A stretch of DNA of 64,000 nt from Moniliophthora roreri (taxonomy: Eukaryota; Basidiomycota; Agaricomycetes; Agaricales; Marasmiaceae): the NCBI GenBank assembly GCA_001466705.2, contig LATX02000001.1, positions 124,001 through 188,000 on the forward strand. Direction: 5' to 3'. The first letter of the stretch is position 1, and every line of letters begins with the position of its first letter. The notes beneath the pieces are model-generated. The model was given only the letters and a program-made list of their open reading frames with translations. It did not search any database and had not been told where the DNA came from. A program made the position numbers and the translations under genes. Shown in pieces: positions 12,714-22,265 of this stretch.

Positions 12714-14279
12714 ATGGAACCAGACACACATCGAAAAGGACTCGGTTCTAGGAAACGGTCCTTTGGAAAGCACCCAAGGGCTTTAGATTCTCCAGCATAC
12801 GGTGTGTGACAATTAGCCAGCTGAACGAGTCTTTTCTAACCTTTTCTGACTGAAAAAGATGCCTCTGAAGAAGACAACGATCACGGCGACGTTTCTGATG
12901 CAGCCTCTCAAACATCTGTTCCTCCTAGCACCACACGACGTACCCTGAAGCCACCACCGCCTTCTCGCGATCGTCCTCTGCAGCACCGACACCATTTAGC
13001 TGCTAGCTTGACGTCAGATTCGGACGGCGTCGATTCACCAACTTATGATGGAGACGTGGAATCTTCAACGACGGCGGGTCCAGACTCGATTCACTCCGGC
13101 TCTTCTAAACTCCATCATCACCATCATCACCATACCTCATCCACCTCTACATTAAGCACACCTGTTACACCATCGTTTCCATCCGACGATACCTCAGAAT
13201 TCAATCTAGACACTCGAGCTATGCTAGCCGAGCAACAGCAGCAGCAGCAGCAAAGTTCGCCAGTGGAACCTGCCGTCCCAGAACAAGCTGCAGAAGCCTT
13301 ACGTTTCAACCCCGCTGCACTTACCCCGGAGAACATCCAGGTGTTCGTGAGGAAAGCCATCGACGGTGAAACCTGGCGTAAATACAAGATAAATGAGCCC
13401 CCTATGGATAGACCGGTGAGGGTTTATGCTGATGGTACGTATGGTTTTTCTGTCCCTCTTCTTTTTCTTGCGATACTATCCTTTCTCCGCCATCACCGAC
13501 TTTTTTTTCCACCTCTCAGCTCGCGTCGAACGTTCGTCATATCAATCTGATCAATCTTTTTCCCTCGGTGACTGTTTACTGACGTCACCTTCTCTTCCTT
13601 TCGCCAGGCGTGTATGACCTCTTCCACTTTGGGTATGTTCTTCACCTTATATGTTTTCTAGCTTTTGAAATATCATGTGCATACGTACAGACACGCTTTG
13701 CAACTTCGACAAGCCAAGCTCTCCTTTCCTAATGTCTACCTCCTCGTTGGCGTATGCTCCGATGAACTCGTCAAAGAGCATAAATCCAAATCAGTGATGA
13801 CTCATGCTGAGCGGTTCATTGCCTTTCCTTGCTGCTTCTCACCCGTATTCTGAATCTTCTCACAGGCTTGAAGCAGTCAGACACTGTCGCTGGGTAGATC
13901 AAGTCATCCCTGAAGCGCCTTGGATCATCGACCAGGCCTTTATGGACAAGTATCATATTGACTATGTAGCGCATGATGAGGACCCCTACGTCGCTGAGGG
14001 ACATGATGATGTTTATGCGTTTGTTAAGGCCCAGGGTGTGTCTATTGATATTACCCGCTTCCCAGTCTAATCTTCTGGAATATAGGTAAATTCATACCTA
14101 CTCGTCGAACACCTGGCGTGTCTACCTCTGAACTGCTTGAGCGTATTGTCTCTGGATACCGTAGGAGGGATTTTGATGAAAAACTACATAAGATGGGGAG
14201 GGATGAGTTGAGAGCAGAAGGAAGTGATTATGATGATTCGAGAGCTGCCAGTCCAGTTCCGGTTCCTGTTAAACGTTAG
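12714..14279 (+). CDS. PCT1: Choline-phosphate cytidylyltransferase
   Basis: Seen: exons 12714-12801, 12859-13434, 13608-13632, 13691-13813, 13866-14035 and 14086-14279 join in frame to 391 aa. The N-terminal 190 residues are low complexity, with a run of seven His (about 13,109) and a run of seven Gln (about 13,233). The catalytic domain follows: VYADGVYDLFHFGHALQL with the HxGH nucleotide-binding motif (HFGH) split by a 25-nt exon, then CSDELVKEHK, HCRWVDQVIPEAPW, HDEDPY and RTPGVSTS, the counterpart of the RTxGxSTS motif. Known: the enzyme makes CDP-choline from CTP and phosphocholine, the rate-limiting step of the Kennedy pathway to phosphatidylcholine; activity depends on membrane association. 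The C-terminus is short after the RTxGxSTS motif. One intron uses a GTTCAT donor (13814). Confidence 0.93.
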
Positions 14280-14730
14280 ACTCAGTTAGATTAGGTAGGA
14301 AGAATGCTGGGAACTGTGCTAGAAGTCTGTTTGTTATCAGTTATTGTATACTGTAGGTAACATGTTCCTTGTGGTAATCAAGCATGTTCAGAATTACATC
14401 ATTTGTAAAATATAGCAGAACTGGTTAGAATTTCTATACTTTGGGGGATGTGCTAAAAAAACTAGTCTCCCCTAGGCAGACTTATACCCACTGTGACAAC
14501 TCAAGCATGTATGTTGTTGTATGTCATCTGTGAGTTAAGTTTGCATATTCAGAGGAAGTTAATGTTACTTGTCAAACTCATTATGGAAGCTGAGGCTTTG
14601 CATAGATAATCTGCAGATTATCCAGCATCCAACCTGCCTGAAGTGCAGATGCTGACACTGCTGAAGTGAAGCCAGTAGGTGTTAGCATTCCAACTGAGCA
14701 GCTAGTGTGATGACTAAGCTGAACACTATT
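14280..14730. other. Transition from gene-dense to repeat-rich sequence
   Basis: Contains the 3' UTR of the cytidylyltransferase gene (up to roughly 14,400) and then AT-rich sequence without credible ORFs. From here to the end of the window no intact host-type gene is seen. Short inverted motifs such as ATCTGCAGATTATCCAGCATCC followed by GCAGATGCTG (about 14,610-14,652) look like the debris of small elements. Confidence 0.4.
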
Positions 14731-14849
14731 CACTACATATGAGGTGTTCTTTTAACATGGTTTTCTGATTGAGAAAATTCTTAAAAAACCATATATAAAT
14801 TCTAAATTTTAATTGTGTCCCCTTAACAAGAATATGTCTAGAGAATGCT
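14731..14849 (+). mobile_element. 5' fragment of a CACTA-type element
   Basis: Starts CACTACATATGAGGTGTTC (about 14,731) and continues with TTTTAACATGG and TTGTGTCCCC..AACAAGAATATG, the same terminal sequence as the complete elements at 40152-40895 and 42849-43584. It breaks off after about 115 bases, where the minisatellite-bearing inverted repeat begins, so only one end survives. Confidence 0.65.
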
Positions 14850-14886
14850 ATACTGGGTGCAATAAAGTGTAAGATATGTGAATTAT

Positions 14887-15251
14887 AGAGGCTATACTTA
14901 CTGCATGGAGATTATACTATCTGTATGAAGGCCATACTGCCTGTATTGACCATGTATGGAGACTATACTCACTACATAGAGGTTGTACTCACTGCATAGA
15001 GGCTATACTTACAGTATAGACTATACTGCCTGCATAGACTATGCATGAAGACTATACTTACTGCATGAAGGTTATACTCACTGCACAGAGACTATACTGC
15101 CTACAAAAACCATCTATGCATAGAGACTATATTTACTGCATGAAGGCTATACTTACTGCACAGAGACTATACTGTCTACACAGAGGCTATACTTACTATA
15201 TAGAGACTATACTTACTACACAGAGACTAACCTGTCTGCTTGAAGGCTATA
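14887..15251. repeat. Minisatellite, 20-bp period, left tract
   Basis: Units of the form TACTGCATAGAGACTATACT, TACTGCATGAAGGCTATACT and TACTGCACAGAGACTATACT alternate with about 80-90% identity between neighbours. A few units are shortened. The tract is cut at CTATA by the Gypsy insertion and resumes at 22790. The open frames across it (for example about 15,041-15,304) are only a by-product of the repeat. Confidence 0.9.
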
Positions 15252-15874
15252 TGTTACGTTACTTGCGCAGCAACGACAACAACTCAACAACCACTATGAC
15301 GTAGCGGCGCTAAGTTGACAAAAGGAGCAAGTTCGAGGAAGGGTTCTCTAGCTTTCACTAAAGTTCTCAGAGTTCGGTCGTGTTTGAGCAAGATGTCCAA
15401 AGGTTTAACTAGGTCAAGCTGAGGTAGCTTAGACCTTCAGACTATCTACTTATACAATGATTGTAGCTACTAGTTTGTATACAAACTGCTAGATCGACAT
15501 CGTTTGTTTAGCAAATAGAATGTACCTTTGACGACATGATAAATAAGAGAGTGACATCAGAAGTGATGTCGAGGAAATGAAAATAGATATGATGATACAA
15601 TAACCGATGTCAGCGATGACGTCAGTTCATAAATAGAAGGGGAAAGAAACGAATAGAATAATGATATCATACTGATGTTGCGAATGACATAGTGATGACA
15701 TCTTAAATAGAAGGGAAGACATGAAGTCGGAAAAGGGAACTGGGAAGGTGGATGTGTCCAGATGTTAATGAGAAGCATAGGTAAAAAGAGAATACTAGTG
15801 CTCGAAGGCGCTAAAGTGTCAAAGCAAGAAATAATGACAAGAAAAAGATAGTCTGTTCATGTCCGACTGTAACA
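15252..15874 (-). repeat. LTR of Gypsy-1 (downstream, 3' LTR)
   Basis: 623 bp, TGTTACG at the left end and TGTAACA at the right. It differs from its partner at roughly 3-4% of positions by eye, chiefly C/T and G/A changes at CpG sites (for example GACGTAGCGGCG against GACATAGCGACG). It holds about 100 bp (near 15,690-15,795) that the other LTR lacks. Confidence 0.92.
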
Positions 15875-15897
15875 TTACCCCCGCCTTACCTTCGAAC

Positions 15898-16125
15898 TTA
15901 CACGTTCGAAACAATTGGCTGCCCCTCTACTAACCATTCGCCTCCCCATTGCGCTTCTCTTATCACCATCTCTCGGTCTAGCCGCCTAAAGATTCTTGGT
16001 CCTTCCGGAGAACCCATGTCGACGACAATCCCATCCCCTAGCGGTGGATCTTGTGGTCTCTCATTGCTCTCCATTCCCGTAGTCGGCATCGTCCCACGTG
16101 GTATCATGTCTCCAATCGTCGTCAA
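15898..16125 (-). CDS. Small ORF at the 3' end of Gypsy-1 (ORF4 or tail of ORF3)
   Basis: 75 codons from an ATG at 16125, overlapping the end of ORF3 by 65 bases in another frame and stopping about 24 bases before the LTR. The peptide is acidic and proline-rich at the start (PTTGMESNERPQDPP) with GIVVDMGSPEGPRIFRRLDR. No family recognised. Because it continues directly from the ORF3 terminus, it may be the true ORF3 C-terminus displaced by a frameshift, or a separate small ORF. Confidence 0.35.
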   Translation of the reverse strand: MTTIGDMIPRGTMPTTGMESNERPQDPPLGDGIVVDMGSPEGPRIFRRLDREMVIREAQWGGEWLVEGQPIVSNV

Positions 16126-17374
16126 GAGTTGATGTACCGCCGGTATCGTTTCGTCCCGTAGTTCTCATAGACCTTCTTCTGTCCCTACAATATCCAGGGA
16201 GATGGCCAGCTTTATTAGTGTTGCAAACCGGGCAGACATAGTCCACACAGTCGACGGCGCAGTGTTCTCCCAGTTTACACACAGGGCACTCAATTCTTGG
16301 TGAACCTTGTTGAGTAATGCCGTAGTATGTGTTGTAGGATTGCTTGATCTGGTTTCGGTTTGCAAATCCCTGTTGTCCGGCTCCGCGTCCTCGTCGTCCC
16401 ACACCGACACGGTAGGGACGTTGGGTGTCTGGGTTGATTGGGATAATGGGGGAGGGGAGGCGTAGGGGGTTCGGGAGTTCTGGAGAAAGCCTTGCTGCCT
16501 TGAAGGTCTTTCTGGAAGGTTCGGTCGTACCGGAAGGGGTGGAGGGGAATTCGTTCCTGGGAGACATTGCGGGCGGGGTGGTAGGAGGGGAGACAATAGG
16601 GAACTTTGTGGCTCTTCCGCTGGCATCGGAGACGTCTGAGTCATCACTTCGGGTGTCGTCTGTAATGGGGAATGAATCGGGGTAGAGAAGGGTTTGCTGG
16701 TCGGCAGGTAGACTGCTGACGCCTGCCATGGGAGTCGAGCTTCTTCGGCTGGTAGACGCATCCATGCGTCCGGTTGTGTTGGTCTGGGGGAAAGAGGAAG
16801 AGGGGATTGGGGTCGAAACCGCTCCAATACATCGCTGTCTAAGCTGGAGGAGGTGTTGACTCCTGGAGACCTCAGTTGCTCGTTTGAGACTTCGTCGATG
16901 CGCAATAGCCTTCCTGATGAAGGCTGGGTCATTGGGGTTGACGTCGTCGTCCGTAGCGAAGCGATCTCCATCGGGATCTGTGTCTGGAAGGATGATATAA
17001 AGGGGTAAGTTCGCGATATCGAGAGTTGGACGCGGTACCGCTATGGCTCCTGTTACAGTGAAAGTTTCGTCGTCAGAAATTTGTTGGGCCAACTGGCCCA
17101 TGTGTCGGTCCATTCTCGTTATGTTCTCCATCATTTGTCGTCTTTGTCCTTGGAGAAAGATTAGGCTCCCGTAGATGGCACGGTTCCTTTCGTTGGAGGC
17201 ATTTATTGCAGTCGCCAACTCCTCGTCGTAATGTTCGCAGTTCATGAGATATAGAAGCTTGAACGTGGAGGGATGAAAAGGTTCGGTATGGACGGCGTCA
17301 TCTGGAAAGACCTGATGTGGGGAATTGAAGGGAGGGAGGCCAGTTCGGACGGATGGGTTAGAGTAGGAAGACAT
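16061..17374 (-). CDS. Gypsy-1 ORF3: extra protein downstream of pol with two zinc-knuckle-like motifs
   Basis: Seen: about 437 codons from the ATG at 17374; the frame stays open to 17398, where a TTG overlaps the pol stop. It begins about 20 bases after pol ends. An N-terminal Gln/Met-rich, probably helical part (about residues 45-110) is followed by a long Ser/Pro/Thr-rich disordered middle, then two Cys/His motifs near the C-terminus: CPVCKLGEHCAVDC, an exact CX2CX4HX4C zinc knuckle, and CPVCNTNKAGHLPGYC (CX2CX6HX4C). Known: zinc knuckles in retroelement Gag proteins bind nucleic acid. Inferred: a gag-like or nucleic-acid-binding accessory protein. The normal Gag with its own knuckle is elsewhere, so this is additional. 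No family name can be given. Confidence 0.7.
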   Translation of the reverse strand: MSSYSNPSVRTGLPPFNSPHQVFPDDAVHTEPFHPSTFKLLYLMNCEHYDEELATAINASNERNRAIYGSLIFLQGQRRQMMENITRMDRHMGQLAQQISDDETFTVTGAIAVPRPTLDIANLPLYIILPDTDPDGDRFATDDDVNPNDPAFIRKAIAHRRSLKRATEVSRSQHLLQLRQRCIGAVSTPIPSSSFPQTNTTGRMDASTSRRSSTPMAGVSSLPADQQTLLYPDSFPITDDTRSDDSDVSDASGRATKFPIVSPPTTPPAMSPRNEFPSTPSGTTEPSRKTFKAARLSPELPNPLRLPSPIIPINPDTQRPYRVGVGRRGRGAGQQGFANRNQIKQSYNTYYGITQQGSPRIECPVCKLGEHCAVDCVDYVCPVCNTNKAGHLPGYCRDRRRSMRTTGRNDTGGTSTLDDDWRHDTTWDDADYGNGEQ

Positions 17375-17394
17375 GTTTTGGTTGGAGTGAAGAA

Positions 17395-18291
17395 TCAACG
17401 CAGATTGTATTTGATTTTATACTCCAGATACAACTCCATCGAATGTTTTAAGCCGGCTGGCTTTAACCATTGATTATGTGATGAGTCGTATCCTTTCCAG
17501 GAAACAAGATATTCCTTTGGTGGTTGATTCTTCTTTTTTGGTCGATGTCTGATGATGGCCTCGACTTCATATTCTTCTTGTCCTTCAACTATATCCGGAG
17601 GTGGTTCCAGAAAGTTGGGTCCATGGATGTCGGTTTCCTTGAATGGCAATAAAAGGCTAGCATGGAAAACAGGGTGAATTCTCCATTGAAATGGGAGTTT
17701 CAATCTGTACGTCACGGGTCCTAAAACTTCTGTGATTTCGAAGGGTCCTTCGCGTTTTGGGGACAGTTTTGGAGATGGATATCCCAACGACAGGTTCTTT
17801 CCTTCTAACCAGACCTTCTGACCCTTCTCGAATTTGTCTAGGTCTTTTCCATTTCTCTCTTTCACCCTTCTTGCTGCAATGTCCAACAGGGCCGATGTTT
17901 CTTCTCTCAACTTCTTCAATTCAGCCATTCTTTTCTCTACAGAAGGAACAGTTGTCTTTTTGAAGACAGTGGGGAGAGGTCGGGGGTGATATCCCATTGT
18001 GAGATAGAAAGGGGAATTCTTCGTGACCGAATGCGTTCGGGTATTGTGTGCAAATTCGGCAAAGTGAAGGAGATCTTTCCATTTCGTTTGTTCTTTAGCG
18101 CAAAAGAACCGAAGGAAGATTTCTACTTCTTGATTAACTCTTTCAGTCTCTCCGTCCATCTGAGGATGATAAGCGGTACTTAGCATTTGCTTTATCCCCA
18201 ATAATTTTCCCATTTCCTTGAAGACTTCGGCTGTGAATCTCAGATCTGTCTGAAATAATCTTGTCGGGCAGTCCGAAGCGCTTGTAGACAT
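17395..18291 (-). CDS. Gypsy-1 pol, C-terminal part: integrase core end and chromodomain
   Basis: Open frame that continues integrase after the break near 18,246. FTAEVFKEMGKLLGIKQ is followed by the region with the third catalytic residue (AYHPQMDGETERVNQEVE). Then come the integrase C-terminal domain (HPVFHASLL) and a chromodomain with EYEVEAIIRHRPKKKNQP and EYLVSWKGYDSSHNQW, which has the aromatic-cage style W-K-G-Y. The first 20 or so residues before FTAEV are out of phase and not real protein; true sequence here begins at about 18,245. Confidence 0.85.
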   Translation of the reverse strand: MSTSASDCPTRLFQTDLRFTAEVFKEMGKLLGIKQMLSTAYHPQMDGETERVNQEVEIFLRFFCAKEQTKWKDLLHFAEFAHNTRTHSVTKNSPFYLTMGYHPRPLPTVFKKTTVPSVEKRMAELKKLREETSALLDIAARRVKERNGKDLDKFEKGQKVWLEGKNLSLGYPSPKLSPKREGPFEITEVLGPVTYRLKLPFQWRIHPVFHASLLLPFKETDIHGPNFLEPPPDIVEGQEEYEVEAIIRHRPKKKNQPPKEYLVSWKGYDSSHNQWLKPAGLKHSMELYLEYKIKYNLR

Positions 18292-20974
18292 GTTGAAAAA
18301 GTAGTTCGGCTGTGTCTGTGGCGTCGATCTTCTTGTGGCATGGGATGAAAATCACCCCCTTTGTAGCCGCATGGTCAACCACGACCAGTATGGAATCACA
18401 ATCCGCAATCTTTGGTAAATCTGTGATCAAGTCCATGGATATGATTTGGAACGGCAACACATCTTTGTGTCCCCCAATGGGTTGTATAGGTGTCCGCGTT
18501 GGATGCGTGTTCACCTTCATTTGTTGGCATGCGGCGCACCCATCAACAAATGATTTGATGAACTTTGTCATCCCTGGCCACCAGTAATCTCTTTGCACCT
18601 GATCAACTGTATTCCACTGTCCAGGGTGTCTGTGAGGTAAAGCTTCGTGAATTGTCTTGACAATTAGCCTCCGTAACGTCGGGTCGTTCGGAACATAGAT
18701 TCTGTCTTTATAAAACAATAGGTTTCCTTCAGTCCGCCAATCGTGCAAGGATGATTTGATTGGTGGTGTCCCATTATCAATGAGGCTTTCTATTGTCATC
18801 TGAAGGAATTCGTCGTTTGGCAAAGCTTTCTCCAGCATGGTTTTAAGTTCTGTATCAATCACGTTAACAAATAACTTATCTGGTAACATGACGATGTCTT
18901 CGTTATCGTTTTCTTCTTCGTCGATTAGGTCCGGTCGTCGTGAGAGGGCATCAGATTGAACCATTTTCGTTCCTGGAACGTGCACTAGTTGAAGGTCAAA
19001 TTGAGTCAAGTAGAGGCTCAGTCTAGCTTGTCGTCTGTTCAACTTCTGTGCAGTCCGGAAGTAAGTTAGGTTCTTGTGATCAGATAAGACTGTCACCGGG
19101 TGAGCTCCTCCCAGGAGATAGTGTTCCCAGGCCTTCAACGCGTTCGTGATAGCCAACAGTTCGCAGTCATAGATTTCGTAGTTCCGTTCTGTTGCAGTGA
19201 ACGCGTGTGAGATATATCCGCACGGATGCAATTCGCCATTGGATCCTTGTTGTTTCAATACCGCTCCTGTGGCCCATTTAGAGGCATCTGCTTCAATTAT
19301 AAAAGGCTTTTCATCGTCTGGCATTTGTAAAATCGGTCGTTGGAGGAATTTTGCTTTGAGAACATTGAAAGCAATGTCTCGTGGTTCCGTCCATTCGAAT
19401 TTTGTGTCCTTCTTTGTCAACTCGTGTAAAGGCCGCGCCAATTCCGCGTATTTTCCTATGAACTTGCGATAGAAGTTCGCAAATCCAAGGAACGATCGCA
19501 CACCTTTGATTGTCTTGGGCACTTCCCAATCTTTTATCCCGGCTAACTTTGTTTCGTCCATCGATATGTGTCCTGGCGTAATGACCATTCCTAAGAACAA
19601 TGTCTTTGTGACTTCGAATTCACATTTCTCCGGTTTGAGATATAGATCATTTTCCCGTAATCGTTCTAGAACATGTCTCGTGTGAAGTCGATGGATGTTA
19701 ATCTCATCAGAGAATATCAAGATGTCGTCCATGTAGACCACGCACCAACCCTTATTGATAAAATCTTTGAGGATGTCGTTCATAAACGCTTGGAACGTTG
19801 CAGGGGAATTGGTTAAACCGAAGAACATAACTGTTGGTTCAAAAAGGCCTTGTGGTGTTTTGAATGCTGCTTTCCATTGGTCTCCATCTTTGATCCGTAT
19901 GTTGTTGTATCCGTTTCGAAGATCCAATTTCGTAAACACCTTAGCCGTCTTTAGTTTGTCTACAAGATCCGTGACCAATGGTAGAGGATAGCGGTTTTTG
20001 ATCGTTCCGTTGTTCAGATCTCGATAGTCCTGGCAGGGTCGTAGCACTCCTGCTTCTTTCTTGGCTACAAAGAAGAAAGGGGATGCCATCGGGGATTTCG
20101 AGGGTTGAATGTATCCTTTCCATAAATTTTCGTCCAGGAATTTATCTTGTTCAATCCGCTCTTTTGGTGATAAAGAGTAGATCTTACAATCCCATGGTTT
20201 GAAATCCGGTTTGAGGTCAATTGTGTGATTGTATGGTCGAGAAAGTGGAAATCGTTCGGCTTTCTTCTTTTCGAATCGATCCGTGTAATCGGAAAGATAA
20301 GTGGGAAGAAGTTCTTCCAATGGTTTCACCTTGACCTCGTGAGCTTGTGCCAGTACCTGAGAAGTGGATAACTTAGCGTTGATTCGAATTTCATCGCTGT
20401 CTTCTTCTCCTTTGATAAAAGATCGAATTAAGACTTCATCGTCTTCGACTCTGTCCAATATTCCAGTGTCTAGTTCCTTTGTTTCATCGAAGATTCCAAT
20501 AAATGGTTTCATCGGCCGTTTAACTATGATCTTTCGTCTAGGTCGGAAGTGGACTACTCCAGTGACCCAATCAATATCTGGATTGTGATCTTGAAGCCAA
20601 GGTAATCCTAGAATGACTCTTTCTGGCCCTAATCCTGAGATCAACAAGGTTTCCCTCATCAATCTATCTCTGATTGTGATGTCGATTGTGACGGAGTGAG
20701 TGATCCAACCGATTTTGTTCCGAGTTCCATCAACGTTGAAAACCTTGATGGGTTTTTCCAATCTTGTCCAGGGTTTCTTCAGTTTTCGTGCTTCTTCTTC
20801 ACAGATGAAGCGTCCTCCAGTGTCTGAATCAATCAGGGCTTTAGTTTCGACGATTTCTGTCCCGACGTTGTATTGAATAGGGATTCGCATAGAATTTCGA
20901 TTTAACTTAGCTAGTACAACGTTCGAGATCGTAATTGCAGGTGGTAAGAGCGTCGGCCTCTTCCACCTCTTCAA
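18143..20974 (-). CDS. Gypsy-1 pol: protease, reverse transcriptase, RNase H, integrase N-terminal part
   Basis: Seen in order: aspartic protease region (ALIDSDTGGRFI), RT with KLDLRNGYNNIRI and VVYMDDILIFS, RNase H beginning PFIIEADASKWATGAVL, and the integrase HHCC zinc domain (HPGQWNTVDQV .. GCAACQQMK) followed by catalytic Asp in ISMDLITDLP and IISD. The frame starts at a TTG that overlaps the gag stop, in the -1 frame relative to gag at a run of five T, so expression by -1 frameshifting is plausible. The true protein leaves this frame near 18,246: about two bases are missing there compared with a continuous integrase, and the last 35 residues of this ORF are not genuine. Confidence 0.9.
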   Translation of the reverse strand: MKRWKRPTLLPPAITISNVVLAKLNRNSMRIPIQYNVGTEIVETKALIDSDTGGRFICEEEARKLKKPWTRLEKPIKVFNVDGTRNKIGWITHSVTIDITIRDRLMRETLLISGLGPERVILGLPWLQDHNPDIDWVTGVVHFRPRRKIIVKRPMKPFIGIFDETKELDTGILDRVEDDEVLIRSFIKGEEDSDEIRINAKLSTSQVLAQAHEVKVKPLEELLPTYLSDYTDRFEKKKAERFPLSRPYNHTIDLKPDFKPWDCKIYSLSPKERIEQDKFLDENLWKGYIQPSKSPMASPFFFVAKKEAGVLRPCQDYRDLNNGTIKNRYPLPLVTDLVDKLKTAKVFTKLDLRNGYNNIRIKDGDQWKAAFKTPQGLFEPTVMFFGLTNSPATFQAFMNDILKDFINKGWCVVYMDDILIFSDEINIHRLHTRHVLERLRENDLYLKPEKCEFEVTKTLFLGMVITPGHISMDETKLAGIKDWEVPKTIKGVRSFLGFANFYRKFIGKYAELARPLHELTKKDTKFEWTEPRDIAFNVLKAKFLQRPILQMPDDEKPFIIEADASKWATGAVLKQQGSNGELHPCGYISHAFTATERNYEIYDCELLAITNALKAWEHYLLGGAHPVTVLSDHKNLTYFRTAQKLNRRQARLSLYLTQFDLQLVHVPGTKMVQSDALSRRPDLIDEEENDNEDIVMLPDKLFVNVIDTELKTMLEKALPNDEFLQMTIESLIDNGTPPIKSSLHDWRTEGNLLFYKDRIYVPNDPTLRRLIVKTIHEALPHRHPGQWNTVDQVQRDYWWPGMTKFIKSFVDGCAACQQMKVNTHPTRTPIQPIGGHKDVLPFQIISMDLITDLPKIADCDSILVVVDHAATKGVIFIPCHKKIDATDTAELLFQHVYKRFGLPDKIISDRSEIHSRSLQGNGKIIGDKANAKYRLSSSDGRRD

Positions 20975-22248
20975 AAACCCTCTTTTCCCATGAGATCAAA
21001 GATCTCTTCCTGTTCTCCTTCTTCTTGTTCGGCGATCAGCATTCTGATCTTGGTGAAAGCTTCTTGTGGTGAGAGCTTCTTGGGTTCATATTTCAGTGGC
21101 GGGGTTTGTTGTGCTTGTCCTTTGAGGGGACAATCTCGTGAGATGTGACCGGTCTTTGCACAATGGAAGCACTTCCCTGCGACCATGTAATCCTTCCTAT
21201 CAGATTCGGATAATAGCCGTCCGACCATAACTTCTTTCTCCTTTCTAACGATCTTCGGCTTGATCGGTTCTCTCTTCTTCCTATTGGCCATGACCAATTT
21301 GTACTGGTTATCATACTTGATCGCCAGTTTGTACCATTCGTCCAAGGTTTCGGGTTCCCCGTCTGTTCGGAGCATGATCTTGGTCTGGAGAGATTCAGGG
21401 AGTCCTTCTCTGAAGAATCTCATAAGGGCCTCGTCGTCGTATTTGGTGTCCATCGCAATAAGGCGAAACCTATTGACGTATTCATCGGCCCTATCTGTCA
21501 TTCTGATTTGTTCGATTTTGGTCTGTGCTTCTCTGACAACATTGACGGGTTGCCATTCATTTCGGAATCTCTGCTTGAAACTACTCCACGTTTCTTCGGC
21601 AGCTTTCTTCTTCTCTTCAGGATCGTCGTCTTCAGGGAATAATTTCATCGTCTCCCTCTGCTTCCATTCACTGGTGTTTCCCTTGACCAGCGACAAAAGA
21701 AGCATCTTCTTCTTCTCATTGGTATTTGCCTTGACCGGGTTCATCGCGAAATAAAGTTCGAGGTCGAGGAGGAAGCGACGGGTGTCTGATTGTTTGCCCA
21801 AGAAAGGATCGGGGGTCGGTCCCTTACTGGCTTCGTCCTTCTTGTCATCAATGGTCTGTAGTACGGCCGTGGAAATAGTTTGGGCCCATTGTTCATCGGT
21901 GTCATCGTGTTCTACTTTCGGTTTGACGTCTGAAGCAGCAGCAGCGCTTCCACTAGGAGTTGTCATTTCTGGTGTCGGAGTATGGAAAATATTTCGGTAT
22001 TCGTCAAATGGATCAGTTTCAGAAGACTTAGCTTCGGTTTCTGTTCCTTCTGGTTGGAGACTTTCAACTGCTCCTCTCCGTTGGCTACGAGTAATTCGGT
22101 GCAGAGTCTGTTCGGGATCGGGGTTCAATAGCTGTTCGGCTACTTCGAGTTGATCGTCGAGATCGGCTTCTTCGGCTGCCGTAAAGGGAGCCTTCGGGGG
22201 AGTCGTGTTTCGGTAAGTGGTGGTGCCTAAACCTGGGTAGGTCGGCAA
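20971..22248 (-). CDS. Gypsy-1 gag
   Basis: About 425 codons; the frame is open to a TTG at 22248 just inside the LTR, and an internal ATG may be the real start. The capsid-like part holds FLGKQSDTRRFLLDLELYF and VNRFRLIAMDTKYDDEAL, typical of retrotransposon Gag, and the C-terminal knuckle is CFHCAKTGHISRDC (CX2CX4HX4C). The end is acidic (EEGEQEEIFDL). It ends GGT TTT TGA, giving the five-T run where pol begins in the -1 frame. Confidence 0.9.
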   Translation of the reverse strand: MPTYPGLGTTTYRNTTPPKAPFTAAEEADLDDQLEVAEQLLNPDPEQTLHRITRSQRRGAVESLQPEGTETEAKSSETDPFDEYRNIFHTPTPEMTTPSGSAAAASDVKPKVEHDDTDEQWAQTISTAVLQTIDDKKDEASKGPTPDPFLGKQSDTRRFLLDLELYFAMNPVKANTNEKKKMLLLSLVKGNTSEWKQRETMKLFPEDDDPEEKKKAAEETWSSFKQRFRNEWQPVNVVREAQTKIEQIRMTDRADEYVNRFRLIAMDTKYDDEALMRFFREGLPESLQTKIMLRTDGEPETLDEWYKLAIKYDNQYKLVMANRKKREPIKPKIVRKEKEVMVGRLLSESDRKDYMVAGKCFHCAKTGHISRDCPLKGQAQQTPPLKYEPKKLSPQEAFTKIRMLIAEQEEGEQEEIFDLMGKEGF

Positions 22249-22265
22249 CGATCAGCTTGACCTTT

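Noticed and set aside
14887..15251. Regular short repeats resembling a CRISPR array
   Set aside because: The 20-bp units are contiguous without unique spacers, are degenerate, and sit in a eukaryotic repeat island; this is a minisatellite.
16425..16685. Plus-strand open frame inside Gypsy-1
   Set aside because: Antisense shadow of ORF3, Gly/Val-rich as expected from Pro/Ser-rich codons on the other strand.
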